NCBI GenBank assembly: GCA_026413225.1
Contig: CM048552.1
Location: 186,654,053-186,718,052 of the forward strand
Direction of reading: 5' to 3'
From: Otis tarda
Taxonomy: Eukaryota; Chordata; Aves; Otidiformes; Otididae
DNA: 64,000 nt
The notes below the pieces were generated by a model. The model made no database searches. It saw only the letters and a list, made by a program, of their open reading frames with translations, and was not told the DNA's origin. Below are positions 1 through 12,722 of this stretch, piece after piece (position 1 is the first letter of the stretch; every line of letters begins with the position of its first letter). A program made the position numbers and the translations under genes.

Positions 1-300
1 TATACAACCTGTAAGCTTGATCATAACAAGAATTCTCAGTTATCTATATATAGACTGGATAAACTAACATTAGGCCACCATGCACAGGCGGTATTTTTAG
101 GTATTGTCAAGAACTACTTTTTGAGCAAACCAGGTAGAGAATCTAGAAGAAGGAGGACAGTGCTTGATCTAGTCTAGATTAGCACACAAGAAGTGACTGT
201 AGAAGAGCCATTTAGTAGCGATGTATCATACTCAAGTTTCTCATACTTGTAGGAGAGAAAAAGATTTTTTAAAAAAGTCCAGTATTGTTTTTAAAAGAAG

Positions 301-332
301 AATTGCATACAAATGAAGATTTGTATGCAATT
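301..332. repeat. Perfect 14-bp inverted repeat (hairpin)
   Basis: The arms AATTGCATACAAAT (301-314) and ATTTGTATGCAATT (319-332) are exact reverse complements around a GAAG loop. The stem is AT-rich and contains POU/octamer-like ATGCAAT on each strand. It is too short for a typical microRNA precursor. It lies just upstream of the ancient CR1 fossil and I see no target duplication around it. Function unknown. Confidence 0.9.
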
Positions 333-399
333 AAATACATATTAAAAGAGACATGGGGACTTTGCTTTCTGATTCTAATCCAGTTGAATAAGAATTGTC

Positions 400-1475
400 C
401 AGCACAACTGAACAGAAAAGGAAGTTACTAGAAATAAATACAAGTTTTTCAAAAAGCGAAATCCAAGCAAGCAAAGCAGAAAAGAGCACAATTCTAGCAA
501 GTTAGATGTAGACCTATTATAAGGCAGAACAAAAAGATTTTGAAATGCAACAGGCTAAAATCTTAAAAGCCAAACCTCATTTTTTTTTAAGTGTAAATTT
601 TGCTAGTAGGGAAGTGAGTTCAATAGATAATTGTGGATTAAGGGAATATTTAGAGACAAAGCCATCACAGAAAGAAACAAATGAACTCTTTGCATTGGCA
701 ATGTTTATTACAGGGAGATCAGGGACATCCCCACATAAAAGTCATTCTTTATAGGGAATGTTTCAGATTTGAAATATCAGTAAAATATTTTTAACAAATT
801 GATTGAATAAACACTAACAGATTGCCAGATAGGATGTTGTTCATTCAGTAGTCCTAGAGAAATTAAGAAATTAAATTGGCGAGCTATGTACTGTGTTCTG
901 TCATCTATCACTTAAATTAGGCTTGATAACAGAGGAACGGAAAGTAACAAATGTGACACTAGTTTTAAAAAGGGCTCTAGGGATGATTGTGGAGTAATGG
1001 ACTCATAAGTCTGACTACCATGGCAGACAAAATGCCAGTGAATGTGATAAAGAATATAATTAATAGGAACAAGAATAGGTGTAATGAGTAACCATTATCT
1101 TGGCTTTTGTACAAGGTAGTTTTGTCTTAGAACTTGCCAGTTACTTGAAAGAGTCAACAGATACACAGGAAAGGGTGACCCAAAAGTTTTTTAAAAGCTC
1201 CATAACCAAAGACTGTTAACAAAACTAGGTATTGAGTTACTTAAAATTCTTTGTGGATTAATGAAGGGTTACAAGATAAGGAACTGTATAGCAACTAATG
1301 GGCAGTTTTAACAATGCCACCTCACAAAAATTTGTACTAGCACCTTTACTGGTCCACCTGTTCCTAAGTGGTCTGAAAAAGTGCAGTGATAAAGATTGCA
1401 GATGTAAAAGGAGAATATTCAGCTGGAGTCAGACCTAATCTTGACCCTGAAGAGTTGCAGAAGGATTTCACAGCA
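400..1475 (+). mobile_element. Ancient CR1 LINE fragment, reverse-transcriptase region
   Basis: This is a heavily decayed piece of CR1 ORF2 in sense orientation. Recognisable blocks in CR1 order are: the linker before the RT (about 420-780); the EEW-KVANVTPIFKKGS-type segment, decayed, at about 930-985 (GAGGAACGGAAAGT and TTTTAAAAAGGG); the KIIN/H-FCTR-like segment at 1035-1100; a GVNK-like segment with AGAGTCAACA and GGGTGACCCA at 1150-1185; the segment before the active site at 1290-1380; and DCEELQKDFT-type sequence at 1447-1475. Many stops and small indels make it non-functional. The divergence puts it in an old CR1 group rather than the young bird subfamilies. Identity is from recalled CR1 sequence, and both ends are approximate. 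Confidence 0.78.
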
Positions 1476-2775
1476 GGACCTGTGGTGATCCAGGGGCCAT
1501 GGCTGTCACAGAGGCCAGATATCGTTGACCCTGCTGTTCAGCCGTATCTGTCAGCAGAGAAAGGCAGTGGCTGTTGGATTACAGCAGCCATCACCCCATA
1601 AGCCGTGAGCTCAGCAGGCTGTGACCAGTCCTGCCACTCAGGAAGGCACGGACTTGTAGCTGTTCATTCTAACCACAGCAGGGGCTGCAAGTTGAAGAGA
1701 AGATTTTTCCTCCCTATTTCTCAGGGTTTCACAATCCTGACTGAGCTTAAGGTACAGATTTTGATCCTGGAGTTCCTGCCTGTCACAGGGGTGAAATATC
1801 ACCCTTAAACTGATAGGTAGTACCTTGCTGCTGTGAGAAGCCAGGGCTCTCAAACCATCTTACTGGTGCTTGCATGGATTTTTAGCAGCTCCTGCTAGTT
1901 TCCTGAAATCACTCTGGATGGAGTTGATGTTAGCAAAAAGTGGTAAAATGGTGTTTAAAACAGAGAAGTGGCACTGGCATGCTGGTCAGTTTTGTGCAGT
2001 GATGAGAGCTGTATGTGATATAAAAAAGGATGACTGAGAGATATGGCATAGCTCTTCTCCAGCGACAATAAATGGATCAGGATTCCTCAGTTTGGAAGAA
2101 TGTTGACTGAGGAGTAGGTAATGTGAGAAAGGTCTCTAAAACCATGAACACATGGAAGTGTTTAATAGGGGACTATAACTCCCTCTTTCTCATAATAGAA
2201 GAATAAGGGGCCTCCAGTCGCTGTTTGGTTTAATTTAGGTGATCTTTAAGATGGCAAAAGGCTGCTTATCACCAGTTTTATCTGCCGTAGTTTTGTGGAG
2301 ACATTCTTTCAAGTTCACAAAACCTAGCTGTTTACTGATCTTGAAAACACCACTTCTCCTGAACCAGCTGTGGCTAAAATCCAACCTGTGCAGACTTATA
2401 GCATTTCTGTAAATAAGTTTGTAGTCCTCATTGATTGATGATAAATATTCAAACATGAATCAAATGTAAACTGGTCCCATTTTCCTAAATCTGCAGATAT
2501 TTTTTTATCCTCTGCTTCTGTTTGTTCCTTTATCTGGCAGTAGCAATATTACAGATGTGCAGATTGGTCTTACTTCTGTCATTTACAAACCTGTGGGCAA
2601 TGGAGAATGTCAGTTTGCTGCTACTGAAAGCAGTAAGAAAGCTAAAAGCAGTAGCAGGCCCTAGAATTAATCCCAGGGGAAATCACATGAAGAAGCAGAA
2701 GTGTTTCACATAGCAACCAGAAGGTATGGAGGGAGGGATGGAGTAGAAGACATCATTGTACCTTTGAAATAGCTG
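1476..2775. other. No gene recognised
   Basis: Single-copy looking sequence of moderate GC to about 1,900, then AT-rich. An open frame beginning at 1386 runs on to 1601, but its first third is CR1-derived and I cannot match the rest to any family. No promoter, exon or repeat is called here. Confidence 0.5.
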
Positions 2776-2976
2776 GAATGGTTTCCAAGCTGTGGTCCAT
2801 AAGCCCCTGGTGGACTACAAGGCTATGATAAGTTGAACAGCTGTTTGGCTAAACCATAGTTAACAGTGTTTTAAATAGTGTTTCCAATTAAAAGTTTGGT
2901 CAGATGGGTGTGGTGGTTTTTGACAAATGTAAAGGGCTGATAACAATCTGTTGTTCCAAAAAGATGGGAACCACTG
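2776..2976. mobile_element. Possible hAT/Charlie-type non-autonomous DNA transposon remnant
   Basis: The left end GAATGGTTTCCAA (2776-2788) and the right end GATGGGAACCACTG (2963-2976) are imperfect inverted repeats. Both resemble the common hAT-Charlie terminus CAGTGGTTCCCAA. Next to the left end is CTGTGGTCCATAAG, and the right flank TTCTAAAG fits the hAT target preference with a TCTA core. The left flank AATAGCTG does not match it, so the target duplication has decayed or the call is wrong. The element is about 200 bp with no coding capacity, typical of an old MITE. Confidence 0.45.
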
Positions 2977-4740
2977 TTCTAAAGTGTATAAAACGTAGAG
3001 AGCACTCCCCACTTTCTCAGTTTTAAATAGGTTGCATGCCGCTCCAGCAGAAGCAACGGCAAGAGGTTGCCAGAAAGGAGCCAGGAAGAGCAGTCTGGTA
3101 GCATTAACCCTTCCGTCTCCACTGCGCCCTCCCCAGTAACAGAATTGTGGGGTTCTTAATCATTGTGTTGTCCTTGAGTATCACTGAAAGTCTTCGCTAC
3201 CCCTACTTTTCATATATACTCAGGAATAGTAGACTTAGTTTTTTGAGAAGTGAATATAATTTTTTCAAGTCTTGGGTCCTCATCAGACAAAGATTAAACT
3301 TGTCAGCTCTGCTAGATTAAAATATATATCTGTCTTTGAATTAATACCTGATTTCGCATTGCCAGAAAAACAGATTTTTGAATTTTCTATTCTGTCATTA
3401 TTAGCAGATATAAACATACAAGTATTAGCATATCTTATTACAATATCTGTTTATTACTTTTTAAAAAATCCCAATTCTATTTGACCAACCTCCTTAAATT
3501 TACATCAGCTCTCTGAATGGTAATTTTACATTGTAAAAAATCTTTGTCCTGCTATCAGGTCTCATTACTTTTTTTATCCTACTGAAAATTTTCCAGATTC
3601 GTAAAGTATTTGTGTTATCAGTGCTTTCAGTTGCCTTTGACATAAGTTACTTCTCATTGTCCTGAGCACCATACAAGCACATCCATAAGTAATTTACAGA
3701 GATGTTGTCTTTCCCAACAGACTGCGCATCTTTATGTTAGGAATTTGGTGGTGACGAATTTGAAAAATGCCAATTTGTAAGCCTTATTCAAATTGTATAG
3801 ATGTGTTTATACTGAAGAAACCAGTTGTCTAATCTAAAATTACTGTAATGTATTTTATTAAATTTAAGCAAAATACTGGAAACAAACATTATTGACAATA
3901 GTGTTTTAAAAGGAACTAAAAAAAAGTTGGCAGGCAACCATGGTCTGTGTAACCTTTTTTTGTTAGATACTTCTTACTTGTGTGTTTTGATGTATATATG
4001 GCAAATGAGGAGCTTTATGTGTGTTTTTATATTACCTTGATAAATACTTGTTGCTAACTTACATGATTCTGAATTTATATTTCAGTGTTCTGAGATATGT
4101 AGTACATATGGTTTGTCTTGCTCAGATGCTCAGGCTTAAGCTACTAGCTTAATATGAGATGAAAGAGAATCTTTGTCTTGTATCAGAAAGGAACATGTAA
4201 GGGAGGAGAGAGAAACTTCTGCTCTAATGTGGGAAAAGGTTATTTCCTGCTGTTATCTGCGAGTAACAGGAGACAAGGATTCATGAGTCTAGGCAAAGCG
4301 TATGGGTACAGAAGCAGTGATGAGGTGTACGTGTAGGACTGGGGATGAGTGTACATGAACGAAGAATTTGGAATAGGGATCAGGACAGGATTTCTGTAAA
4401 AGCTGTAGAGATCACGGTTGGATTAATAGGATGGAGTCAGTTGGAAGTCACTCTACCACAGAACATGGCTACAGCTCTCTATCTGAATCTAGTTCACTCC
4501 ACACTTGCCTTACCTATGCCCTTCCCTGTGTCTTCTGGAACCCCAGCTTCTTCTCTAGTTGCTGCATATGACCCTTTCAAGTGGAAAACCTACTGCCCTG
4601 CTTACTCCAGGAACAGTTACACACAAAGGTACAAATGGTCCCACAAATCCATCTAAAGCTTTTCTTCTGTCCCACTATACTTTCTTCTGTCTCCTGCCTA
4701 TGGGATTCTGCACTGCAAGTGCAGACAGATAAATGAATTA
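2977..4740. other. No gene recognised
   Basis: AT-rich unique sequence. A short GC-richer patch sits at 3,030-3,140. I see no coding exon, splice-bounded segment or recognisable repeat. Confidence 0.5.
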
Positions 4741-5285
4741 TAGAATAGAATCATAGAATAATTTAGGTTGGAAAAGACCCTGAAGATCATCGAGTCCAAC
4801 TGCAAACCTAACACTGCCAAGTCCACCACTAAACTGTGTCCGTAAGAGCCACATCTACACGTCTTTTAAATATCTTCAGGGATGGTGACTCCACCACTTC
4901 CTGGGCAGCCTGTGCCAATGCCTGATAACCCTTTTGGTGAAAAAATTTTTCCTAATATCCAATCTAAACTTCCCCTGGCACAACTTGAAGCTGTTTCGTC
5001 TTGTCCTATCACTTGTTACTTGGGAGAGGAGATTGAGACTCACCTTGCTACAACTTCCTTTCAGGTAGTTGTAGAGAGTGATAAGGTCTCCCCTCAGCCT
5101 CCTCTTCTCCAGACTAAACAATCGCAGTTCCCTCAGACACTCTTCATAAGACTTGTTCTCCAGACCCTTCACCGGCTTCGTTGCCCTTCTTTGGATGCGC
5201 TCCAGCACCTCAATGTCTTTCTTGCAGTGAGGGGCCCAAAACTGCACACAGTATTCAAGGTGCTACCTCACCAGTGCTCAAGTGA
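4741..5285 (-). mobile_element. CR1 LINE, 5'-truncated, 3' end at 4741
   Basis: Read on the minus strand, this is the end of ORF2 followed by the CR1 3' untranslated region and its terminal ATTCTATGATTCTA-type repeat. On the plus strand the copy opens with AATCATAGAATAATTTAGG and the complement of TTGGACTCGATGATC. The 5' break is near 5285, in the part encoding [16 protein letters not shown]1 copies are usually 5'-truncated and insert without clear target duplications, as here. It is better preserved than the copies at 0.4 and 48 kb. Confidence 0.96.
4876..5247 (-). pseudogene. CR1 ORF2p C-terminal remnant (123 codons open)
   Basis: This open frame encodes the extreme C-terminal part of the CR1 ORF2 protein, an endonuclease-reverse transcriptase that normally drives target-primed reverse transcription. 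Visible signatures are [20 protein letters not shown] near the start, then [26 protein letters not shown], and [14 protein letters not shown] at the end. The endonuclease and RT catalytic domains are absent. The frame ends early: intact copies continue with a valine/glutamate-rich tail after the LPRE motif, so a frameshift near 4,890 has replaced it. It has no cellular role that can be seen. Confidence 0.93.
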
Positions 5286-8210
5286 GACACTGTGGAAGTG
5301 CTGGGTGCAAAATAATAATGCCTCTCCTTTCCAATGTACAGTTTGCATCTTCTCCAAGTGGGACATATCCCATCATTTGAAATCTGCTGATCATAGATGA
5401 AATCTTTTGTTCTTTTTTCTCATGTAGTACTCATGCGGTGGGGTTTTTTTTCCACATGATTAATTATGATTTTTTTATAATGTTTGTTTTACTAAACAGC
5501 AGAAAAAAAATCTTGGATGTATAAAGCCTAATCCCTTTGATTTGCCTTTTTCTGTGATCTATGATCTTCCTAAAATAAATAAATTAATTATTCCAGTGGA
5601 TGACTGCACCTACTGGTGATAAGTTGAAGCTTAGAGACAGGGTTGTTGCTTTTCTTAATTATTATTTTGCAAACCTCTTAAAAGTTGTTCATGAAGCCTA
5701 AAGAGTCAGCAGAAAGATTGAAAGCCCATGTCTTAGGGCATCCCCCTAAATGCAAGGGGTTTTTTTAAATGCAGGGGTTTTATAAACACAGATCTTTTCA
5801 TAAAACTTAACCTTTTATTTAACCATTTTCCTTCTTGATATATGATTGATGTGATTGCATACTTATGTCTATGACTGAACTTAGCTGCCAGAAGCATGAT
5901 TTCTAGAAAAGTTTCAAATTCAGTAATTAATTAATTTCAGCACCTGATACTACAAGTAGGTTAGGTACCAAGATCACTGTAAAAATAATAAAATAAAGCA
6001 TACCTTTTTTTTTTTTTTAAGGGTACATTTGAGTGGAAAACTATTTTGGTGTTTTTTTTCTTGGACGAATTTTTATAGCGGATATAGAGATCACTCTTTC
6101 AGTTAGTCAATGTTGGTCCCTAAAAATTGGCTCTACTCTTGTTGCTTGTCATATGTCATTTTGTCTTTAAAGACTGCAGGAATTCATGACTACTGAGAGG
6201 TAACACCTTGAAGTTTTGGCACTATCCTCTACAAAGTAACTGATGCTGTTATCATGTCAGTGAAACATGAAGTGTTGATACTAACTGTGAAACAATATTT
6301 GATATAATGGTTATTACGTTACTTGAAAAAATATTGTAAAGATGGATTTTATGTTTAGAAGAGCTGGCATCTAAAAATGTATGTCATGGATACAGATAAT
6401 AAATGCTGTTTATGAATTGCTACAGGAGAAAAAAATATTTACATTTGTGTACTATATGCTAGTCCTAACTCCTAGCTATTTTTATCTCCTAAATATCATA
6501 AGCTGGTTATAAAGTATTTAAAGATATGAATCATTTCATTTCTTGAAGCATTCAGTGCATCATTGAAAATGGCTACTAAAGGAGAAAAGTGGATGTGTGC
6601 TTCTCATAACAGCTAAGCATAAAAATAAGGTATCAGAGATAATTATGTAGTTCCAAATCAGTAAAAATTGTCGTTATGTTTTGCTGTATGAGCAGAGCTC
6701 TTCACAGAATGGTGATCTCATTCTAAGATTACAGTTATCTAAATAGATTTTCCTTGCTAAACTTTATTTTGGTGATTTTATATCTTTGTTGGAAATAAGA
6801 GTATAAAAACACTTAAAATTTAAGTTATTGATCTTCAGTCATGCTGAAAGCTTTCAGGACTTGGTATTTCACCTCAGGATTGGATCCTTAGCCCTTTTAA
6901 ATTTTGGAATTTCAGAAATTGTGCAGGTGAGTAGGAAAAAGCAAATGTGAAAGGAAGAATCTGAAATGGAGAGGAGAAAATTATTTTCCTTTATAGAAGG
7001 AAGGGAAAGATGAAAAACAATGTAATGAGCATAGGAGAAATAATAGGGTGAAAAAGGAAGAGTTGGGTAAGTATTTACACTAATATTTTACATTTAGTGC
7101 TCGCACATGTTATGCTTTGTGCTTGCACAGAAAACAGGTTGAGACTTCAGTTTTCTGACCAACTGCTGTGCTGAGCTGTACTTTACTCTCTGTGCATTTT
7201 TGCTTTAGCACAGTTGCTTCTAAGGAAGGCTTTAAATTGACTTTCAGAGCCAACCTGAATCACAAAATGCATTATCCTACTAGAAAATTATGACTGCTCT
7301 GATGTTGTGTCTTCCTAAGTTATCTCTTTAAAAAAACACTATAAGACATTAATAAATCAAAGCCAGTTTTTTATGTATATTTCTGTTGTTAATTCCAGTC
7401 ACTATCATTTGGGGCAGGGCACAGGCAGGCAGGGAATAACATTTAAGGGTGGCAAAATTAGTATGCGAAACCTAATTGTATTACTGCTGAAATTTAAAAT
7501 TGAAACTGCCGTTAATCATTATTCAACAGGATTAGGCAAACTTGATTCATTCATAACGAAATGTAGCTATAGAACAATAGATTACTTACATTGGCTTTCA
7601 TTACAGGTTAGATATCAGTATGTGGATTTCATCCATAAGCTGTAATAAAATAAAATAAATTAGGAAATTGAAAAAAAGCTTAATTCAGTAGTTTGTTCAT
7701 TTATGTGCTTAGTTGCTGGATGATTCCCACAAGTGTATATGGTGTTCTAGCAGAGTAAATTTTTAGGGAAATTATGTACTTTTTAAACTGAGCAATTAAC
7801 TAATATTTATATAGTGACTATATCTGTTCATGAGTTACTGTGCTAAAAACTTGTTTATTTTTAAATACAGAGATAGGGACCTTCTGTTTTCTTATATTCA
7901 TTTGGTGGTATGCATAAAACATCTTAACTGTCCACCTGAGCAACACTTCAGTGTAATTGAGCCCTGAACTGACGTACGGCAGAGTAGCATCCCCACTAAA
8001 ACTACCCCATTGCTGACTGGGAAAAAAAAGAGTGAAACCAGTTGGAGCAGGGAGAGGCCTTACAGTGCCAATTCACACATAATTTTGGAGTGGTAACATC
8101 GGCTTTTTGGAAGGCAGTGTATTAATTTCTGCTGATAGAGATAGGTCTGTGTAAGAATTACACCATAAATTGCTATGTGATAGGGTTCCCTTTCCTGTGC
8201 AGTGTCCGCG

Positions 8211-8244
8211 TCACTGGGTGGCAGTTTTTAAGGGCACCCAGTGA
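8211..8244. repeat. Perfect 10-bp inverted repeat with 14-nt loop
   Basis: TCACTGGGTG (8211-8220) pairs exactly with CACCCAGTGA (8235-8244). The stem is GC-richer than its surroundings. It may be the relic of an old mobile element end; nothing else in the sequence identifies it. Confidence 0.85.
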
Positions 8245-11200
8245 AGATACGAATACTGAAAAACTGACGTAGCTGTACTCTCTATGCTCGTTCTAAAAGG
8301 TAAATGAAATTAAATGCAGATACAACTTTTAGAAGTTATAAGAAGAATAAGAGACTTGGTGCTGTATTTTATAATTAGCCCTTACTGTTATGTTGTTTTG
8401 CCTTAGTGTTACACTGTTTTATGTTACATGACTCTAGAATTGCTTAAATAATATAAATTCTTGAGTGCAAAATCACATTTCAAATGGACCAATATTTAGG
8501 TTTTAAAGATGTCTTTTAAATTGCATTGTAACTGACAGCTCTGTGTTGTCCTCATGTAATAGGCAGTATCAGGATGACTGTTTTCTGAAATAGTAATGAA
8601 TGGAAGACCATTGTATGCACAGGTCTCCAGTGAGGTATGAATTGCACAGTCCCAGGATTATGTCTCTCAGACTTTCTGTACCAACAAGAACGTGCAGACT
8701 GTGAACTGTCCCTTTGGTGTATATTTTGACCCCTAAATCAGTGCCAGGAGGAAAGCTCCCTTACCCATCCTCTTCTCTGATTATTTATGCTTTGGTACTG
8801 CAGTTCTCTAAGAGCAGAGTCCTGTTTTTGCATCTGGGCTGGCAATCTGGTGAAGGTGGTATGAAGAGTTTGTGCTCACAGACCTGTTCTGCACTGAAAC
8901 TTCCTGCACAGAGACTGAGTTGTATACCAACTTTAAAACCAGCCTTTCACCTATGACTCTTGTATGTTATTACAGTTAATTTAAAATAACTGTTATAATA
9001 TAAGTATCCATGGCCATGCCATAGGATTTCAGCATTTTATTCACAACAGTATTTACTGTGTTTAGTAATAAATTATTGAAATATTAGCAGTGCCATTTTA
9101 AGTATCAGTTAGAGGTGATGTTTCCTGAATCAGGTCTGAATGTTGGGATTATAGAATCCCAGTGATGTCAAGCTTTGATTTTTACTTAGAGCAGATAAAC
9201 TTAAAGCTTCAGTAGTACATAATTAGTCCTAATAGAAAAGCAAAGTTATTTTATTTTGGTCAGACTTCATTTTTGCACTCAGTATAGTGAGCACAAGTAA
9301 CGTTCAGTAATAAAAAAATATTATGCAGCACAAGCCTATTACATGTTCTGTGCAGATGAAATCATTAGTAAATTTTCTTTGTTCAGAGTAAAGGAAGTTG
9401 AAAATATGCTGTTTCTCATTTTAATCCAAATGTTATTATTCATAAATATTCAGCTTAAAGATATTCTGCTAGATTCACAAATACCTAGTCAACTTCACAA
9501 AATTAATTACATTTCAAATATGTGATTCAGACTCTAAGATTCAGACCTTAGGATGGGATGAATCGCCCTCTGGAGGTACCTGTTTCAGGCTACTGACTTC
9601 AGAGGAACCCTGCTTTGAACTAAAAGTTAAGTGAGTGGCCTGTCACCTTAAGAGAGGAATAACTGAGCATTTCATACCATACTAGGTCTTTTCTGTAGAC
9701 CTCTTTCTTTTTAAGAATGGCTGCCTTATTCTGCACCTTTTCTGTCAGTGTTCTTGTACTCTTTCTAAAATGAATAAGCACAATTGTTACTGTTGCTATT
9801 TCCTGTGTATTTTTGTTTTTCCTGTCCCTTTGAATCTTATGATCTTATCTTTCCCTGTTTTTTTTTTCTTTTTCCTGACTCTTTTTAGCTATCATCTCTT
9901 CTGAAGCTTTTCACTTGCTACCTCTTTGACCGTCCCACCTTCCATGTTGAGAGTATTGTCCTAACTTCTGATGTGGAAGACTGCTCACCCTTTCCTTTGA
10001 TGCCGATCCCAGTATTTTCTGTGAAACATAGTACTGTAGTGAAGACATAGAAAAAGAAGAATATGGCACTTGTGAAGTTTTTTTTATGGTTTTGAATAGT
10101 CATGAAGTATTGTTCTTCTGCCTTCATTTAAAATGTGCTGGTTTCCTAATGTACTTGTAATTTAAAGTTGTTTGTAGAAATGTAAAGTCAAACATGAAGA
10201 ATATAAAATCCGTATTAAAGACATTTAAATTTAACAAAATACAGCATTAGTCTTTATTTTAAAAATTTAGTCCTACATGGCTCACTTGTAAAAAAACTAG
10301 GAGAGATTTAAAAAGTTGTGGACTGGTAAAGTCTGACTTATTAAAAAGTGAAATTACTTTCTTGCTCCCTATGGTAATCTTTTCTTTATTTATACCTACT
10401 AAAGATCTCTCCTTCTCTTGAGTTCTCTACCTTCTCCCTTTTTTTTGTTCCTTTTGTTAACTTAAGTTTCCTATTCCTTTCTGCACTGGACTCTCCTAAC
10501 TCTTTTGGTTCAATACCGATCCATTTTTCTCTTGTGTGCATCAATTTGCCTAAAGTATTGCCTTAAGCGTGATCATATATATTCAAGAATATATTTACTT
10601 CTAAACACTGGATGGATCTGCTGTTTTAGGGCTTCCAGTAAATCAGATAAGAAACACAACAATTCAGTGACAGTATTTTAAGATTTTTATGACACATGTG
10701 CCTTCATAGGATCAAAGTACCTTGCCTCCTACATCAATGGAATAATAATTATGGGCGCAGATAAACATTCCTGTAAAAATATAGACTTATGGTACTTGTT
10801 CAATATAGGAATGCTAACTTAAAAAGAGCATCTGAATTTAAGCAAACATACTGCATTCATAAATGGTATGGCAAAAGTTTTCATATTTTGTATGCAGGTA
10901 AAGAGGATTGCTAATGGAAAGAGTGCTTTGTATTGATAGTAATATAAGCAGTTAAAGTTTAAAAAAGACAACTGAAAGATGCAAATCCATAAAATCAGGA
11001 AAATTCTTGCAAATCATGGTTTATTAGAGGAGAAATATTAAATAAAAGTTAACGTTTTCTGAGGGTTAGGTACATATGTATTTTATTATCTATACTAAAT
11101 ATTATAGAATCACAGATATTCCTTAGATAATCTGAATTCTTTGGATTTGAGATAGTGCAATAAAAGGAATGCCAAGTACGTGATAAAACATAAATAGTGA

Positions 11201-12654
11201 AGTTCAGAACTTTTCTGTTTAGATGTGTAAAATAGGATTCTGAAGCCTCTTCTGACACTTATTGTAATTTGCAATAACAGTAATAATAGCAACTGACTAG
11301 AAAATGATTGGAGATGTGTCTGAGAATGTCATTTATGGTGCTTAAAAATTTTTAACTAGTGTAGTTATAAGCAAGACTTTGCATAATTTAGAGCCTGTTA
11401 AAAAAGCACCTTCTTTGCCAGATTCATTTACTAAGCATGAGGATAATGTTACATACAAGGATTAGAAAGCAGAGAAAATCTGGAATCTCGCTACAGCAGT
11501 TACACAAATTATGAATTTTTATGTTGTATGCTAGTAGCAGTAATTTTTTTTTTTTTAGAATGAATCAACTACAAATAATTTTGTAAAAATGAATCATATG
11601 ATAATTACCTATAGAAAAATAAAGAATATTAAAAACTGTAAAACCTGTTAGGATTTTCTGGGCTATATCATCAAATGGTATAAATTGGCATGCATACAGT
11701 TAAGGCACCACTGCTTACTGAAGATTTGTCCTTTCTTTTACCTAGATAATACAATAAAAGATCCTGAAATAGTCCCTTACTTAATACTTATATTCATTTT
11801 ACAGTAGAGTAGTTATGGAATAAAGTCTTACTCATCATGAGAAATAATACAGTTCTAACAATGGCATATTATTGTTGCAAGGAAGTACATCAAACTGACT
11901 TGAACTAGCATAGTTTTAGAAAAGGAATTTTTAGTTTTGAGAGTATTATATTGGTATTGCTTGTTAAGTGACAAAATTATTGCTTGTTTAATAGTACTAC
12001 TAATCTAAAATTTACAGTTGTACTTTGAAAATAAAGTTATTTTTACTCTCAAGTTTATATATTTTTGCTTTGCAATTTTTGGATGATAATGTCTCAATTA
12101 AAACAAGAAGTTAAAATGTCTGTCTTTTCAATATGTGAAGAACAGTGAGGAAAGCATAGCTGGAAATACTAACAAAACAGGAAAGATTTTTCAGCAAATG
12201 GGTAAGTGTAACCATAGGGAAACACTTGGCAGAGGAGAATTAAGTTGAGTGAATATTGCTACATTAAGATGTGAAAACATACTTCATCTATAAATTCCTG
12301 CAGGAAATAATAATGAAAAATTAGGTTTTTCTGTTCATAAACATAGCTTAGGTACATGTGGTCTTGAGAGGTGCAGTACTACTACAAATTCCATGACATG
12401 TACTTTGATAGTATTATAAACAAGTCTGGCTAAGACATAAATAGAATATAACTATCAGTTGCTATATAAGGAAGATAAGGTAAGGGAAGCATAATTTATA
12501 AAACAGCCACCCTGCTTGCAGATCCTGCAATTCACATGGCTGGCAGATGCAGAAATAATTTCACAAATGAAAACGGAAGATGCAAAATCCGTTAAGACTG
12601 TGTGAAGGTTTGTTTCAATTAACTTTCTCTAGGATTATGAGGATCTCTAGGATT

Positions 12655-12722
12655 ATGATATATATAAAAACATATTTAATATATGTATATTATACATACA
12701 TATATTGCTATGTATATAAAAA
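12655..12722. repeat. AT-rich alternating purine-pyrimidine tract
   Basis: Degenerate (TA)/(CATA) repeat with ATATATATA, TTAATATATGTATATTATAC and CATACATATAT segments. It contains several short self-complementary stretches that could extrude as cruciforms. Low-complexity sequence with no coding content. Confidence 0.8.

Noticed and set aside
2985..3140. TATA-like GTATAAAACG followed by a GC-richer patch
   Set aside because: No initiator, donor or CpG island context; isolated TATA-like words are frequent in AT-rich DNA.
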